A stretch of DNA of 64,000 bases from Phormidesmis priestleyi ULC007. Lineage in GTDB: Bacteria; Cyanobacteriota; Cyanobacteriia; Leptolyngbyales; Leptolyngbyaceae. Numbering within the stretch: position 1 is the first letter of the stretch; each line of letters begins with the position of its first letter. This document shows positions 20,199 to 29,002 of the stretch, piece after piece. The notes beneath the pieces were generated by a model, which searched no databases, was not told the origin of the DNA, and was given only the letters and a program-made list of their open reading frames with translations. Position numbers and translations under genes: made by a program. Where the stretch lies: contig NZ_MPPI01000014.1 of assembly GCF_001895925.1 (NCBI RefSeq), forward strand, positions 62,001 to 126,000, given 5' to 3'.

Positions 20199-20894
20199 GT
20201 GAATATCCTATCCATGCTGGTGCGTCTTCAAAGCACGCTAGGTCGCAGTGACTTAGTGAATAAAATGGTGCTTTTACCACAGGCACACTTGCTCCAGACC
20301 AGTTCTGATCAAGAAATTAATTTGGTTGTGGGTTATTCGAGTTCTCCCCGCAGTCAAACCGCGCTCGACCTGACATTATGGATTGCTCACCAAACCCGGT
20401 TAGCAACCGGAAAACAGGTCACTGTTCAAGTGGTCTATGTTGTCGATAACCGATCGAGTCAGAAGCGATCTGCTTTTGCTGGCACGATCGATTCAATGCA
20501 GCGATGGGCACGAGACCCGCAAGACTCGCTTGACCGCCTTTGTCTGGCTTCTAACGATCTCGTTCGTCCCGGAACAGCACTGGCAGAGTTGCCCGACTTT
20601 AATGAGCAAGGCAGTTCTAATCTTGAGATGGGCATGGCAGATGTGTTTGAACGCGCCGATCGGATTCTCTGGCAAGCTCGCTGTTTAGCCGATGAGTGGC
20701 GCGGTTCTCTTAAAACTCATCTTCGCTTTGGCTCGGTTGACGAAGAGTTAAGGAGCGTCGTTCAAGCTGAATCAGCATCTTTGCTAATTTTGGGCTGTGA
20801 ATCTGCCCAGCATCCTTTAGTGCAGCAATTAGGAAAAGCGTTTCCCTGCACTGTGTTGGGCATTCCTTCCGCGTTAGATGATGATGTGATTTAG
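20199..20894 (+). CDS. Universal stress protein (UspA family), riboswitch-controlled
   Basis: A 231-residue UspA-fold protein. The N-terminal strand-loop is NLVVGYSSSPRSQTALDLTL, the family's nucleotide-binding start, and the end is SLLILGCESAQHPLVQQLGKAFPCTVLGIP, here split as SLLILGCESAQHP and FPCTVLGIP, the C-terminal ligand-loop region. A long middle insert (about 75-155) enlarges it relative to the usual 140-160 residues. The start is GTG at 20199 with GAGAGG 8 bases before; ATG at 20214 is an alternative. The c-di-AMP riboswitch upstream suggests a role in osmotic or potassium-linked stress, an inference. Confidence 0.85.
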   Translation: MNILSMLVRLQSTLGRSDLVNKMVLLPQAHLLQTSSDQEINLVVGYSSSPRSQTALDLTLWIAHQTRLATGKQVTVQVVYVVDNRSSQKRSAFAGTIDSMQRWARDPQDSLDRLCLASNDLVRPGTALAELPDFNEQGSSNLEMGMADVFERADRILWQARCLADEWRGSLKTHLRFGSVDEELRSVVQAESASLLILGCESAQHPLVQQLGKAFPCTVLGIPSALDDDVI

Positions 20895-20937
20895 CGTCAG
20901 TTCGACAAGTTTTTTCGCTTCGTCACGTCGCGGCTTC

Positions 20938-21025
20938 TACCCCCTAAATCCCCCATTCTGAGGGACTTTGAACCGAAAACTTTGGCTTGAGGTTCCCCAA
21001 TTTGGTGGATTTAGGTAGCTCTCCC
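20938..21025. repeat. CCCCCTAAATCCCCC nested inverted repeat (degenerate copy)
   Basis: Left arm CCCCCTAAATCCCCCATTCT and a degraded right arm ending GGTGGATTTAGGTAGC surround a spacer with CTTTGAACCGAAAAC. It resembles the better preserved copies at 29003-29082 and 31314-31384. It lies between convergent usp and aroK. Confidence 0.7.
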
Positions 21026-21056
21026 GAATTCACACTGCCTTCGGTTCGCTGATTTT

Positions 21057-21650
21057 CTAAGGTTCGATCTGATAAGGAGTCTCTTGATTCATCAGTCTGA
21101 GGCGCTCGTTGATCTGTGATTTTTCCTGACATTTTTGAGCGATCGCGTCCATAACTCTTGCAGCAACCTGGGTAGCTGACTCGTCAGGCATCACGGTAAT
21201 CCGCAAATCTGCTTGAGCATAGAGTGACTGGCGTTGGTCTGAGAGTGCTTGCAGTTTTTCCTTGAGATTGGCCTTTTGATCTTGAAGAATTGGACGGCTT
21301 GTATCCTGCTGAAGACGTTGATGCAGTTGCTCGATCGGAACGTCAAGCCACACTACAACCCCGTGTCTTAAATAGCTCCAGTTTTCGCGCTTGAGAACAA
21401 TTCCGCCACCCGTAGCGATCACGAGTTGAGTGTAGGGCGATAACTGAGCTAAAACCTGAGTCTCTAGCTGCCGAAAAGCGGCTTCTCCAGATTCAGCAAA
21501 AATTTGTGTAATGGTTTGTGTAGCTGCTTGCTCAATCACGGCATCGGTGTCAAAAAATCGGTAGCTAAGGTGCTGTGCTAGCAAGCGCCCGATCGTGGTC
21601 TTCCCGGCTCCCATCATGCCGATGAGGTAAAGATTAACGCCTTTTAACAA
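21057..21650 (-). CDS. aroK: Shikimate kinase
   Basis: Phosphorylates shikimate at the 3-hydroxyl with ATP in the chorismate pathway. Walker A is GMMGAGKTT (residues 11-19), then DTDAVIE (shikimate-binding Asp), EAAFRQLE (Arg contact), ATGGGIVL (substrate-binding glycine loop) and the lid DTSRPILQ. Length 197 is slightly above the usual 170-190, from a C-terminal extension that runs to the repeat beyond the stop. Single gene. Confidence 0.95.
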   Translation of the reverse strand: MLKGVNLYLIGMMGAGKTTIGRLLAQHLSYRFFDTDAVIEQAATQTITQIFAESGEAAFRQLETQVLAQLSPYTQLVIATGGGIVLKRENWSYLRHGVVVWLDVPIEQLHQRLQQDTSRPILQDQKANLKEKLQALSDQRQSLYAQADLRITVMPDESATQVAARVMDAIAQKCQEKSQINERLRLMNQETPYQIEP

Positions 21651-21868
21651 GAAATGCTCCTAATTAACCTGACTAGACTTCCATCTCCACACTAGCGTTA
21701 AGCGGTTTCGCTGGGATGAAGTTTGGCAAAATCTGTATTCACGAAAATTAAGAAACTTTAATCAAAAATTAAGCTCATAAAGTAGCAATAAATACTGAAT
21801 TCCAGTGATGATTTCTTAACTTATCCAGGCTAGTTTGTGGAAAACCAAAGATCAGTCGGAGAGCGATC

Positions 21869-22192
21869 ATGATTTCGCGTTTACTTGTTATCTCTTTTCT
21901 CAGCCTCGGACTTTCCATGACTACGACAAGAGCGATCGCAACTATTCCTGCCCAAGAAGCTATAGCCTCAGTTGGACAACCCAATTTAAATCAAGATAGC
22001 CAGCCGCAGACGGATAATAGCGATGCTGCAAGCCAGCAAGTTTTTTTAGGAGTGCTAGCAATTTTCCTACTCGGAACGCCTGTATTAGGATGCGCGGTCT
22101 ATAAACAGCATCGTAGTTACCGCAAAGTTCTCCAGCGCAATAAAGTTGAAAGCCTGGAAAGAATTTGGAGACTACCCTCGAAAACTAGATAG
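21869..22192 (+). CDS. Small secreted/membrane protein, unknown function
   Basis: A 107-residue protein: an N-terminal signal-like segment (MISRLLVISFLSLGLSMTTT), a Gln/Asp/Ser-rich stretch, one strong membrane helix (VFLGVLAIFLLGTPVLGCAV, about 58-77), then a basic tail (KQHRSYRKVLQRNKVE). GGAGAG sits 7 bases before the ATG, supporting translation. I recognise no family. The basic tail beyond the helix predicts a cytoplasmic C-terminus. Confidence 0.58.
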   Translation: MISRLLVISFLSLGLSMTTTRAIATIPAQEAIASVGQPNLNQDSQPQTDNSDAASQQVFLGVLAIFLLGTPVLGCAVYKQHRSYRKVLQRNKVESLERIWRLPSKTR

Positions 22193-22194
22193 TC

Positions 22195-22260
22195 GATCGT
22201 GGATTAATAATGTCGGTTGCTTGCAATAATAATGGGCACGGCAGTGCCATGCCCGTACAC
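22195..22260 (+). repeat. Small palindromic repeat, family A (copy 2)
   Basis: GATCGTGGATTAATAATGTC, then GGTTGCTTGCAATAATAATG, then the GGGCACGGCAGTGCCATGCCC palindrome. Only a few mismatches separate it from the reverse complement of copy 1 at 15348-15412. It lies between convergent genes. Confidence 0.75.
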
Positions 22261-22272
22261 AAATGGAATCGG

Positions 22273-22875
22273 CTACTTGTCGAAATCGTCTTCAGTTGGG
22301 TTTCGGTCAAGATTGCGATAAGGTGGCACGATTACCCGAAAGTCAGCGTCTACAACTGATTCAGGTTTTTCGGTACTAGAATCCGATCGAGCCTCTGCCT
22401 GATAATCTGTTCGTCGTCGAGTGTCTGGCTCCCAATTTTTGGGGCGATCGTCTGCCTCGTCATCAAACCAATCTGAAGCGTCGTCTTCCCAATCAGAGCC
22501 GTCTTCGTCTTGTTTAACTGATGCAGATGGCGGCTTTGCTTGCCAAGCGGTACGAGTTTGGGCGGGTTCGGTTTCTTTAGGAGCCTGGTAAGCATAGCGA
22601 TTAGCAGGATTTTGAGCAAACGATGCGGGTTTGCGTCCTCGAACCTGTCGCTGTGCTGTGAACCCCGTCAAGCGGAAAAGCCCCGCAATCACCAAGGCGG
22701 TGAGAATGCCTGCCGCGATCGCGCCCAAAACCCACAAGGCTAATGGAAAAGCGGGCGATCGTATTCCCAAAAATACTAACTGCATGGAGGGAGTCCAGTT
22801 TTGCAACGCAAAGAGGAGCAGAGTTGCTGCAATTCCGAGCAGTAGTATCAGACGAATGATCGGCATCTTTGACAA
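22273..22875 (-). CDS. LapA-like (DUF1049-type) membrane protein
   Basis: A 200-residue protein with two N-terminal membrane helices, IIRLILLLGIAATLLLFALQ and ALWVLGAIAAGILTALVIAG, joined by a short loop containing QNWTPSMQLVFLG, the usual layout of LapA-domain proteins (a P-x-x-L-x-F-L-G-like loop). The rest is a hydrophilic, acidic cytoplasmic tail (SDWEDDASDWFDDEADD). The function is not established; the E. coli relative helps regulate LPS synthesis, which may not apply here. An ATG three codons in (22866) is an alternative start. Confidence 0.72.
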   Translation of the reverse strand: MSKMPIIRLILLLGIAATLLLFALQNWTPSMQLVFLGIRSPAFPLALWVLGAIAAGILTALVIAGLFRLTGFTAQRQVRGRKPASFAQNPANRYAYQAPKETEPAQTRTAWQAKPPSASVKQDEDGSDWEDDASDWFDDEADDRPKNWEPDTRRRTDYQAEARSDSSTEKPESVVDADFRVIVPPYRNLDRNPTEDDFDK

Positions 22876-22900
22876 AGAGGAAGTTTATTCAAATCTGATC

Positions 22901-23524
22901 CTATCCTTCTTTCCAGCGATCGAGCGGCACACAATCAATGTCTAGCTGATCTAAGGCGCGGGCGACCACAAAATCAACTAAGTCCTCAATGGTTTTGGGG
23001 TTGTGATACCAGGCAGGAATGGCAGGAACAATGCGAGTTCCGGCTTCTGCAAGCGCCGTTAGATTGCGGAGGTGAATCAAACTTAAGGGCGTTTCGCGAG
23101 GGACGATCACCAGTTTGCGACCTTCTTTTAGCTGCACGTCAGCCGCTCGTTCTAATAAATCAGAACTGAGTCCCGCCGCTAGCTTGCCCACGGTGCTCAT
23201 GCTGCACGGCATAATCAGCATCCCGATCGTCCGAAATGAGCCACTGGCAATGTTGGCACCTACATCTCCCCAAGGATGGCAGGTGAGTTTGCCCCCAGCT
23301 TCGACTCCGCACTGCTGCCGCCAAAACTTTTCTTGCTGCATCGGTTCTGGCGGCATTCGGATGCCTTCTTCGGCTTGCCACACGAGATAAGTCGATTTGG
23401 TAGCAACCAGTTCGATCGGGTAATCTGCCTCTAGCAAAAACTTCAGCGCCCGAACTGCATAGATTAGCCCAGAAGCGCCTGAGATCCCTAAAATTAGGGG
23501 ACGAGAGGCTTCGTTATTCCTCAC
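22901..23524 (-). CDS. ubiX: Flavin prenyltransferase UbiX
   Basis: Attaches dimethylallyl to FMN, making the prenylated cofactor for UbiD decarboxylases. Family blocks: LILGISGASGLIYAVRALKF (FMN site), IMPCSMSTVGKLAAG (the conserved Ser loop), RKLVIVPRETPLSLIHLRN, PAWYHNPKTIEDLVDFVVAR (each within the family norm). The open frame runs far upstream, inside rnr. The likely start is GTG at 23524, which overlaps the end of rnr and has GGAG upstream, giving 207 residues. The overlap implies translational coupling with rnr. Confidence 0.9.
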   Translation of the reverse strand: MRNNEASRPLILGISGASGLIYAVRALKFLLEADYPIELVATKSTYLVWQAEEGIRMPPEPMQQEKFWRQQCGVEAGGKLTCHPWGDVGANIASGSFRTIGMLIMPCSMSTVGKLAAGLSSDLLERAADVQLKEGRKLVIVPRETPLSLIHLRNLTALAEAGTRIVPAIPAWYHNPKTIEDLVDFVVARALDQLDIDCVPLDRWKEG

Positions 23525-25856
23525 CCTCAAACTCCTGGTCGGGCAGAGCATCTTCATTTGCCAGGTCTTCTTCGGTCGCTTCGCTGCCACCACCGACGGC
23601 AATTAGGTCAATTTGCTGACGATAGTAATCGACGCTCTTCACTTGAACTTCGATGCGATCGCCCAACCGATATTGTTTGCGGTTTTTGCGCCCCACCAGC
23701 GTTTGCTGACGAGAACGGAATTCATACCAATCATCTTTGAGAGAACTGACGTGCACCAGTCCTTCAACGAGCAGTTCTTCAATCTCCACAAACAGACCGT
23801 AGGACTGCACTCCTGTGATCAGACCGTGAAAGACTTCACCCGTGCGTTCTTTCATCAGTTCGGCTTTTTTCAGCCCTTCTAAATCGTTTTCGGCATCTTG
23901 GGCAAGTTTTTCTCGCTCACTCAGATGAACCACTACGGCGCTAAAGTGATTTTCTAGCTCCTGCTGAATTTCGGGGGGCAACACATTCCAGGTGACTTGA
24001 CCGTGAGCCGAACTGTGGCGCAGGTTGACGCTTTCTTTGGCGCGAGTTGAGCGACGATCGCGTCCTTCTTCAAACAGCGCGTGAAGTGCCCGATGCACCA
24101 ACAAATCAGGGTAGCGGCGCACCGGAGACGTAAAGTGAGTATAGCCCTGCTCTAACGCCAGACCAAAGTGTGATTTTGGCGTGGTGCTATAAAAAGCAGG
24201 CTTGAGCGTAGACAGCAGCAAATAGGTCAAAACTCGCTCAGAGTCAGATTCAGCGAACTTATGAGTGAAATTTTGGTAATCTTGAGCGCGAACGACATCT
24301 TCCTGTTCTAGCTTGAGTTCGATGCCCATGCTCACCGCGAGTTTGATCAACTCCTGCACGTCATCAGGGTCAGGCGTAGGGTGAACGCGATAGACCGCTG
24401 GAATCTCTAAGGATTGCAGGTGTGTGGCAACGGTTTGATTTGCCAGCAGCATCAACTCCACAATCATCGAGTGAATCGGTAGCGTTGAAGACACGACCAC
24501 CGCACCCAGAGCGCCCTCATCGTCGTAGTGAAATTTGCTGAACGTGTATTTACCAACTTCTTCAGGCGATTCTGACCCGTCCGATCGCGCAAAAATCTTT
24601 TCTGGCAGGTTCAGTTCAAACGCCCCTCGCTGACGGCGTTGCTCTTTGATCGCATGACTGAGCGCATCGAGTTGAGTCATCATCGCAAACACAGGCTCAA
24701 AGGCTTTCACCTCTTCAGTGTGCTGATTTGCCAGAATGAGTTCTGCTTGCTGATAGCTGAGTTGATAGTTAACCTGAATGACGCTGGGCTGAATCTCAAA
24801 CTCGACAACCTGTCCCTGATCATTCAAAATCAGCAAAACGGAGATCGCGAGACGGTCTTTCTCGGTTTGAAGTGAGCAGAGCTGATCGGTGATTTGCTCT
24901 GGCAACATCGGCAACACCAGATCACCTAAATAGACTGAAACTCCCCGCTTTTGCGCCTCTCGGTCTAATGCAGAACCCGCTTCGACATAGTGAGCCACGT
25001 CAGCGATGTGAATGCCTAACTGCCAGTGCCCGTCTTCTGTGCGATCGAGGGTAATGGCATCGTCAGCGCTGTCAGTCGCGTGAGATTTAATGGTGAGCGT
25101 GGTCAACTCGCGCAGGTCTAAGCGCTTTTTGAGTTCGACTTTGGTAATTTTGTTAGACAGTCCTTTAGCGGCGGTTAATACTGCCTCAGAGAAGCCGCGA
25201 GGCAAGTCATGCTTGCAGCAAACAATATCTACATCTGCCGCTTCTGAATCGGTGCCGAGAATTTTGGCAACTTTTCCCAGCGGGGCGTGCTGCCCTAGCG
25301 GATAGCGCTCTACCTCGACGTGAACGAGATGATCGATCGCGTCCTCTAGCGCTTTGCCGTTCTCATGTAGACTTAGCTCAAACAGCAAGCGATCGTCTAA
25401 AGGCACTGCCCGAAAATCACCCGTTTCTGCTTTTTTGATCCGCGCTAACACTGAGGGGTTTGAGCGCTCTAAAATCAGCCGAACTTCTCCTTCAGGGCTG
25501 CGGCGGCGACTGCCTTCTTTGGTGACGCGGACTAGCACACGATCGCCGTTCCAGGCATGGCTGAGTTGACTTTCGCGAATGTAAATATCTTCCGAGCCTT
25601 CTATATCTTGAATCGCGAAACAAAAGCCCTTGCTCGAACAGCGCAGTCTTCCTTCGACCACGCTCTCTTCTGCAACCCGACGATACTTGCCCCGCTCTTT
25701 GACCAAGATGCCCACCTTTTCTAAGGCATCGATCGCGATTTGCAGCTTCCGAAGACTGGCTTCGTCATAGCACTCTAACTTTTTCTCTAGAGCCTTCGGT
25801 GCAACTAGTTTGTCATCTATAAAATTTGCCAGTAGGTCGGCGATCGAGAATTCCAT
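23514..25856 (-). CDS. rnr: Ribonuclease R/II family exoribonuclease
   Basis: A 3'-5' processive exoribonuclease. The cold-shock-like N-terminal domains (GRLRCSSKGFCFAIQD) precede the RNB core: DDAITLDRTEDGHWQLGIHIADVAHYVEAG (broken here as DDAITLDRTEDG and HIADVAHYVEAG, with the catalytic aspartates), YLGDLVLPMLPEQI, FTSPVRRYPDLLVHRAL. A C-terminal S1 domain follows (GEVFHGLITGVQSYGLFVEI) and an acidic tail. ATG at 25856 (MEFSIADLLANF) is a better start than the ATG at 25907, whose 17 extra residues look random. It overlaps ubiX by 11 bases. Confidence 0.93.
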   Translation of the reverse strand: MEFSIADLLANFIDDKLVAPKALEKKLECYDEASLRKLQIAIDALEKVGILVKERGKYRRVAEESVVEGRLRCSSKGFCFAIQDIEGSEDIYIRESQLSHAWNGDRVLVRVTKEGSRRRSPEGEVRLILERSNPSVLARIKKAETGDFRAVPLDDRLLFELSLHENGKALEDAIDHLVHVEVERYPLGQHAPLGKVAKILGTDSEAADVDIVCCKHDLPRGFSEAVLTAAKGLSNKITKVELKKRLDLRELTTLTIKSHATDSADDAITLDRTEDGHWQLGIHIADVAHYVEAGSALDREAQKRGVSVYLGDLVLPMLPEQITDQLCSLQTEKDRLAISVLLILNDQGQVVEFEIQPSVIQVNYQLSYQQAELILANQHTEEVKAFEPVFAMMTQLDALSHAIKEQRRQRGAFELNLPEKIFARSDGSESPEEVGKYTFSKFHYDDEGALGAVVVSSTLPIHSMIVELMLLANQTVATHLQSLEIPAVYRVHPTPDPDDVQELIKLAVSMGIELKLEQEDVVRAQDYQNFTHKFAESDSERVLTYLLLSTLKPAFYSTTPKSHFGLALEQGYTHFTSPVRRYPDLLVHRALHALFEEGRDRRSTRAKESVNLRHSSAHGQVTWNVLPPEIQQELENHFSAVVVHLSEREKLAQDAENDLEGLKKAELMKERTGEVFHGLITGVQSYGLFVEIEELLVEGLVHVSSLKDDWYEFRSRQQTLVGRKNRKQYRLGDRIEVQVKSVDYYRQQIDLIAVGGGSEATEEDLANEDALPDQEFEGEE

Positions 25857-26340
25857 GCAGCGATATGTCCTCGTATGTCTTCGTTCTGTCGTTTGATGCG
25901 TTGTCACGTCACAGCGCTTGTATTAACCCCGTCTAACGCGAAGGTCAAACGGCACCAGCCTGTAAGTTTTCCCATTTCAACAGTTGGGAGTCTGTAAGCA
26001 ATGCAGTTTCAACCTCTAAATCTCTCAAAGGTTGAACTTGACGTAACGCTACCGTCTGCTTAGTTGCCCAAAGTCACTCTCTAAAACTCATCTTCCAAAC
26101 GCTTACCGGATGGTCTTATCGAATGTCTTAAACCAGGTAGCTCAACCGCAATCTTAATCACTCTAAGCTGACCTAAAGGTCATTCCTACGATCGTTGCTT
26201 AAAGGTTCTAAAAGTGGGTTGCCTTTCAATCTTGTCATGAAAGGTAACGGGTTGGCAAAATTCCTATAAAAATGACATTAGGAATCGGTGACCAATACCA
26301 TTTGATCTAGACGGCGTGTGAATTAATTTTAGCTAGACGA
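25857..26340. other. Intergenic region between rnr and phoU
   Basis: About 480 bases with no gene found. A short stem (CCTTTCA pairing with TGAAAGG, 26222-26246) lacks a T run. The rnr promoter should lie within the first 200 bases. No known repeat seen. Confidence 0.4.
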
Positions 26341-27012
26341 TCAGCGTTGCCCGGTGACAATATAGGCGACTCGCTTACCAATATTTGTCGCGTGGTCAGC
26401 CATGCGTTCTAAATGACGAATTAGGAGAACTAGCAGCACGATCGGTTCGACGACTCCTGGCACATCAGATTGCTGAGTCAGCAGCGTGTAAAGAGTTTCA
26501 TAATCTAAATCGACCGCATCGTCTTTATCGCGTACTTCTAGCCCAGATGCGGCATCGAGATTCGATAGAGACACCAGACTCATTGCTAACATGGCGCGAC
26601 AGCGATCGAACATCAGTCGCACTTGCCCCATGTAAGGAGAAACGGGATAGGGAAACAACCGCACCGCCACTTCTCCCAGGTTTTTAGCATAGTCGCCAAT
26701 TCTCTCTAAGTCGCGCACTAGCTGCATCAGAGCGCTGAGAAGCCGCAGATCTTGAGCGACCGGAGATTGCAGGGCGATCAAGTTGACGCAATCTATCTCG
26801 ATTTGTTTATAGAGGCGATCGATTTGCTTATCTTGAAAGATAATCTGGTCGGGTGCCTCCAAATCTCCCTCAAACAATGCCTGTCGTGCCATATTGCAAG
26901 AACTTTCAACCAGGGCACCCATTCGCAAGACATCTCGCTGGATGCGCTTGAGTTGTCGCTCAAAGTTGATGCGGAGCGGTTCTTGACCTTCTAAAGACAC
27001 AGATTTATACAT
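26341..27012 (-). CDS. phoU: Phosphate signalling complex protein PhoU
   Basis: A 223-residue all-helical protein with two PhoU repeats, each with the metal-binding E/DxxxD pattern: DLRLLSALMQLVRDLERIGDYAKNLGEVA (given as LMQLVRDLERIGDYAKN) and VLLIRHLERMADHATNIGKR. PhoU links the Pst phosphate importer to the SphS/SphR-type two-component system and represses phosphate uptake when phosphate is ample. No pst or sph genes are adjacent, so it acts in trans. Length is normal. Confidence 0.94.
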   Translation of the reverse strand: MYKSVSLEGQEPLRINFERQLKRIQRDVLRMGALVESSCNMARQALFEGDLEAPDQIIFQDKQIDRLYKQIEIDCVNLIALQSPVAQDLRLLSALMQLVRDLERIGDYAKNLGEVAVRLFPYPVSPYMGQVRLMFDRCRAMLAMSLVSLSNLDAASGLEVRDKDDAVDLDYETLYTLLTQQSDVPGVVEPIVLLVLLIRHLERMADHATNIGKRVAYIVTGQR

Positions 27013-27256
27013 TTCTGAGTATTTGGCTGTATTAAAGTTCTATATCTTAGAGCGTTTAACTATAGCAACTAGGCGAGAGGAGTGCTGGTATCGTGAAAAA
27101 CCTTTTGGATGATTTCAATGACGAAACGCTCAAAGTCTGATATATTCTCTGATTTTAGACTGTTTCAGATTGAGTCAGCCACGATCGTCACTCTTGCGGT
27201 AGATTGCCAGTAGGCAGTCATCTGTAAAAGTACTGCTTTCCCTACCACTTCCTAGA

Positions 27257-28198
27257 ATGAACATGAATGCAACCCATCTCACGCTGAACAATTCTCGTTT
27301 TGCCATGTCTGATGATCTGACTCCTGCTTCGCTGTTTGCCGTTCGCGAATCGCCCTTAAGCGCGGGTGCGCCGACCCAATCCACGAGTCACAGCCTGTTT
27401 GCTCAACTCCGCAGTCAATATCCAACTGGGGCGCTGACTTCTGAACTCGTGCAGATTCACGACGGACAGTTTGTGGTGCGCGCCTTGGTGCAGGTTGGGA
27501 ATGCCATTTTAGCAACGGGAATGGCTGCCGCCGATCGGATTGAAATCGCCGAAGATTGCGCCAGAATCCGGGCGATGGAGGTGTTGGGCATTGCGCCGAC
27601 GGTTCCTTCTGCTTACGGAGTTCAGGCGCAGCTAGTGACAGAGGCTCCGAGAGAGCCAGAGTTTTCGGCTGCGTCGTTAAATGCGCTGAAAGATGCTAAA
27701 CTTCCAACGTTTGAGAGCCAGGAGATTGAAGAGATTGCGCCTCCTAAAGCCATCAGGGGCGGTGAGAAAAAAGAGTTTTCTGAGAAGCCCGCATCCGTGA
27801 GTAGCGGCTCAGACGACTTCCTCTCTACATTCCCTGGGTTAGACCTGCCCGAAGCGGTGCAAGCCCCTGCTGAGGCTGAATATGATTACAGCCAGGATGT
27901 TGAAGCAGATTTGCCTGAAGAGACGATCGCGCCTCAAGAAATGGAGGCGGTGAAAGTCAGTGTTCCTGATGTGGAATTTTCTAGCGACCCGATCGACCTC
28001 TCAGACGCGATCGCTCAAATCGGCACTGAGATCGAACGCATTGGCTGGACTAAAAAGCAAGGCAGCACCTATCTGCAAAAAACCTACAGCAAGAAAACCC
28101 GTGCCGAGCTGACAGAAGACGAGTTGCTAGAGTTCTTGCACTACTTGAAAGCGCTTCCCTCAAAAGGACAGCCTTCGCTGAGTCAAATTCCGTTCTAA
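27257..28198 (+). CDS. Conserved cyanobacterial protein with N- and C-terminal conserved blocks
   Basis: A 313-residue soluble protein. The N-terminal block (PTGALTSELVQIHDGQFVVR, then ATGMAAADRIEIAEDCARIRAMEVLG) resembles the tail of Rad52/dsRBD-like single-strand annealing folds, where a helix containing AEDxA.xRA is typical; this is a weak match by eye. A linker of about 110 acidic residues follows. The C-terminal block (IERIGWTKKQGSTYLQKTYS, ELTEDELLEFLHYL) looks like a small helical domain. ATGs at 27263 and 27305 are alternative starts. Function unknown. Confidence 0.68.
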   Translation: MNMNATHLTLNNSRFAMSDDLTPASLFAVRESPLSAGAPTQSTSHSLFAQLRSQYPTGALTSELVQIHDGQFVVRALVQVGNAILATGMAAADRIEIAEDCARIRAMEVLGIAPTVPSAYGVQAQLVTEAPREPEFSAASLNALKDAKLPTFESQEIEEIAPPKAIRGGEKKEFSEKPASVSSGSDDFLSTFPGLDLPEAVQAPAEAEYDYSQDVEADLPEETIAPQEMEAVKVSVPDVEFSSDPIDLSDAIAQIGTEIERIGWTKKQGSTYLQKTYSKKTRAELTEDELLEFLHYLKALPSKGQPSLSQIPF

Positions 28199-28212
28199 TC
28201 GTCTACAAAAGA

Positions 28213-28240
28213 GTAGAGACGTGAAATTTCACGTCTCTAC
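28213..28240. terminator. Perfect 28-base palindrome between convergent genes
   Basis: GTAGAGACGTGAAA is followed directly by its exact reverse complement TTTCACGTCTCTAC. It lies 14 bases after one stop codon and 23 before the opposing clpP stop, so it probably works as a bidirectional terminator. Similar GTAGAGAC palindromes are dispersed in many cyanobacterial genomes. Confidence 0.75.
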
Positions 28241-28263
28241 CAATGATGGTTTGATTGATTTTT

Positions 28264-28869
28264 CTATTTCACAACTGCGGGTCTGAGTGCCGAGGGGCGA
28301 CGATCGATGACTTGATCAATCAGTCCGTAGTCTCTGGCTTCTTCGGCAGACATAAAGAAGTCGCGTTCGGTGTCTTCTTGAATCTGCTCTAACGGTTTGC
28401 CCGTGTTGTCTGCCAAAATCTCGTTTAAGCGCTGCTTAATGTAGAGAATCTCTCGCGCCTGAATTTCGATGTCAGTGGCTTGACCTTGGGCACCGCCGAG
28501 GGGCTGGTGAATCATGATCCGCGAGTGAGGCAGGCTCATGCGCTTGCCTTTGGTGCCCGCACTGAGCAAAAATGCGCCCATGCTAGCGGCAAAACCGACG
28601 CAAATGGTGCAGACATCAGGACGGATTTGCTTAATCGTGTCGTAGATGCCCATCCCTGCCGAGACAGATCCGCCCGGTGAGTTGACATAGAGGTAGATGT
28701 CTTTTTCGGGGTCTTCAGAGTCGAGGAAAAGCAGTTGAGCGACGACCAGGTTTGCCACCTCAGCGTTGATCTCAGATCCCATAAAGATGATTCGCTCTCG
28801 CAGTAGACGAGAGTAAATATCAAAGGCGCGTTCGCCTCTACCCGACGTTTCAATAACGGTAGGAATCAT
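28264..28869 (-). CDS. clpP: ATP-dependent Clp protease proteolytic subunit
   Basis: A serine protease that forms the Clp barrel with a ClpC/ClpX ATPase. The triad is complete: Ser96 (GFAASMGAF), His121 (MIHQPLGG) and Asp170 (TERDFFMS), at the usual spacing. Other family blocks are [29 protein letters not shown]. Length 201 is standard. Cyanobacteria carry several ClpP paralogues plus ClpR; the intact triad shows this one is a catalytic ClpP. No clpX follows on the same strand. Confidence 0.96.
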   Translation of the reverse strand: MIPTVIETSGRGERAFDIYSRLLRERIIFMGSEINAEVANLVVAQLLFLDSEDPEKDIYLYVNSPGGSVSAGMGIYDTIKQIRPDVCTICVGFAASMGAFLLSAGTKGKRMSLPHSRIMIHQPLGGAQGQATDIEIQAREILYIKQRLNEILADNTGKPLEQIQEDTERDFFMSAEEARDYGLIDQVIDRRPSALRPAVVK

Positions 28870-29002
28870 GGAGTCTTCCTGTCCTTGATAATTTTTTCTA
28901 TTCTAACGAGTTAACGAGCAAGACTGATCGTACGGCTAACTCACCCTTGACAGCTACTGTGTTCACACAAGTCTCTCGATTGGTCATTGCTGAGATCTTC
29001 GC

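Noticed and set aside
20051-20251. Open frame of 66 residues on the plus strand after the riboswitch
   Set aside because: It spans the expression platform and terminator, has no family character, and overlaps the start of the usp gene in another frame.
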